From Hanleya hanleyi (lineage: Eukaryota > Mollusca > Polyplacophora > Lepidopleurida > Hanleyidae), in the NCBI GenBank assembly GCA_036873755.1, contig JAVTVY010057047.1, positions 186,001-250,000 on the forward strand: 64,000 nt of DNA, read 5' to 3'. The notes beneath the pieces were generated by a model that searched no databases, was not told where the DNA came from, and saw only the letters and a list, made by a program, of their open reading frames with translations. Both the position numbers and the translations under genes were made by a program. Shown here in pieces: positions 63,171-64,000 of this stretch (positions are counted from its first letter, which is position 1; each line of letters starts with the position of its first letter).

Positions 63171-64000
63171 AGGCGTAAGTAGTAGGGTCTACTGATTTCG
63201 AGGCCAGTTTTCCAGGGAGGTAACTCTTGGTCCCTTTTTCCGCCAGGGGGCGCCACCAGTCCCGTATGACGTCACTTCCGGTCTGGGTGAATGGAGCGTG
63301 ACCTGTGAACTGTATGACGTCACTTCCGGTCTGGGTGAATGGGGCGTGACCTGTGAACATGATAGGATATGTACTGACCTGTCTGTGGGGCCTCAATGTC
63401 GTTCATCTCCGTGTCTTTTCGGTGAGAGGAACATGTACTGGGGTTTTTCCCACAATGTCGTTCACCTCCGTGTCTTTTCGGTGAGGTCCGTGAAGATGTG
63501 ACGGAGGTGACCGAAAGATGTGACGGAGGTTTGCGAAGAGACACGGAGATCACCGAAGAGTCACGGAGAGTTCGGTGAGGTCCGTGAAGATGTTACGGAG
63601 GTCACCGAAATGACACGGAGGTCACCGAAGACACACGGCGGTCACCGAAAACACCCGAATGTCATCACCGAAGAGTTACGGAGGTGACCGAAAAGACACG
63701 GAGGTGACCGAAGACACACGGCGGTCACCGAAAAGACCCGAATGTCATCACCCAAGAGTCACGGAGGTCACCGAAAATACACGGAGGTGACCGAAGACAC
63801 ACGGAGGTTACCGAAAAGACCCGATGTCACGAAAAAACGTATAAAAGTGGAAATTTTTAGGGGTATTGCTGCATTCATTGGCCTGCCGAACGGAGCTATC
63901 TCACCAGCCTGCCTGACCAGCCTACCTGACCAGCCTGAACCACTCTGACGACAGGAGCTACTTGCCGGAGCCTCACTGCAGCATGAGACGTGGAGAAGAT
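63171..64000 (+). promoter_or_regulatory. GC-richer promoter or LTR-like segment
   Basis: Two copies of a ~50 bp block with TATGACGTCACTTCCGGTC (a CRE site fused to an ETS-type GGAA site) at about 63,264 and 63,313. A short-period repeat follows with CACGGAGGTCACCGAA-like units at about 63,400-63,830. Then comes CGTATAAAAGTGG (TATA box) at about 63,838. About 145 bp on, CAGCATGAGACGTGG (63,982) could be a start codon, with the frame leaving the window. The TATA spacing and abrupt left border fit the 5' LTR of an LTR retrotransposon or a host promoter; I cannot tell which. Confidence 0.4.
63400..63832 (+). repeat. Short-period GC-rich tandem repeat
   Basis: More than 15 diverged units of about 20-27 bp built on ACGGAGGTCACCGAA, AAGACACACGG and CCGAATGTCATCACC. 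A higher-order period of about 100 bp is visible, because CCCGAATGTCATCACC recurs at about 63,653 and 63,737. Confidence 0.8.

Overview
This window looks like AT-rich, repeat-saturated genomic DNA of a marine invertebrate, most likely a mollusc. The reasons are spliced-gene architecture with GT/AG introns, the complete absence of bacterial-style operons, several LINE clades plus Penelope-like elements (PLEs), a 5S-rRNA-derived SINE with an ACTC tail, and (TC)n-tailed LINE ends. The species assignment is inference; no single-copy marker gene is present.

Almost everything is mobile DNA, deeply nested. One PLE family dominates, with about 25 copies on both strands. It encodes a YIDD reverse transcriptase and carries a ~400 bp 3' region ending in CTTGTAAT, and I see no GIY-YIG endonuclease. 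A LINE with an RNase H domain (called LINE-RNH here) contributes many 5'-truncated tails ending in CTCTCT. Further LINEs are CR1-like (32.9-35.8 kb), L2-like (17.0-17.8 and 42.3-42.7 kb) and a stray L1-type ORF1 (18.57-19.07 kb). A ~0.5 kb non-autonomous family, 'B', shares a structured sequence module with the PLE 3' region. Other unclassified repeat families are labelled C, D, E and F.

Three regions stand out. (1) 35,807-40,668 is a 4.86 kb element with perfect 19 bp terminal inverted repeats, a TT target duplication and AAGTGCC-type subterminal repeats, inserted in the CR1-like LINE. It carries a multi-exon BEN-domain-like gene on the minus strand with its own promoter-like region and poly(A) signal, now interrupted by stop codons. 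(2) 27,777-30,120 is a 2,344 bp element with inverted ends and an AAAT target duplication, inserted in a family C repeat. Inside it a ~27 bp two-part motif recurs about every 195 bp between unrelated spacers, some copies with inverted halves. (3) A module of roughly 100 bp after the PLE stop codon also occurs in family B and, as a fragment, in a 53 bp satellite at 10.07-10.79 kb. Its stems change in a compensatory way between families.

Layout: 1-4.8 kb nested PLEs; 5-12 kb LINE-RNH tails, B fragments and a satellite; 12-15 kb degenerate tandem repeats; 15-27 kb scattered PLE and LINE pieces; 27.3-32.5 kb family C with the 2.3 kb array element and a PLE; 32.9-40.7 kb CR1-like LINE holding the BEN element; 40.7-56.9 kb PLE, B, D and E repeats, a 5S SINE and a ~1 kb direct duplication; 57-61.9 kb a LINE-RNH copy containing a B element that contains a PLE; 63.2-64 kb GC-richer sequence with CRE/ETS-like repeats, a short-period repeat and a TATA box, perhaps an LTR or a promoter leading out of the window.
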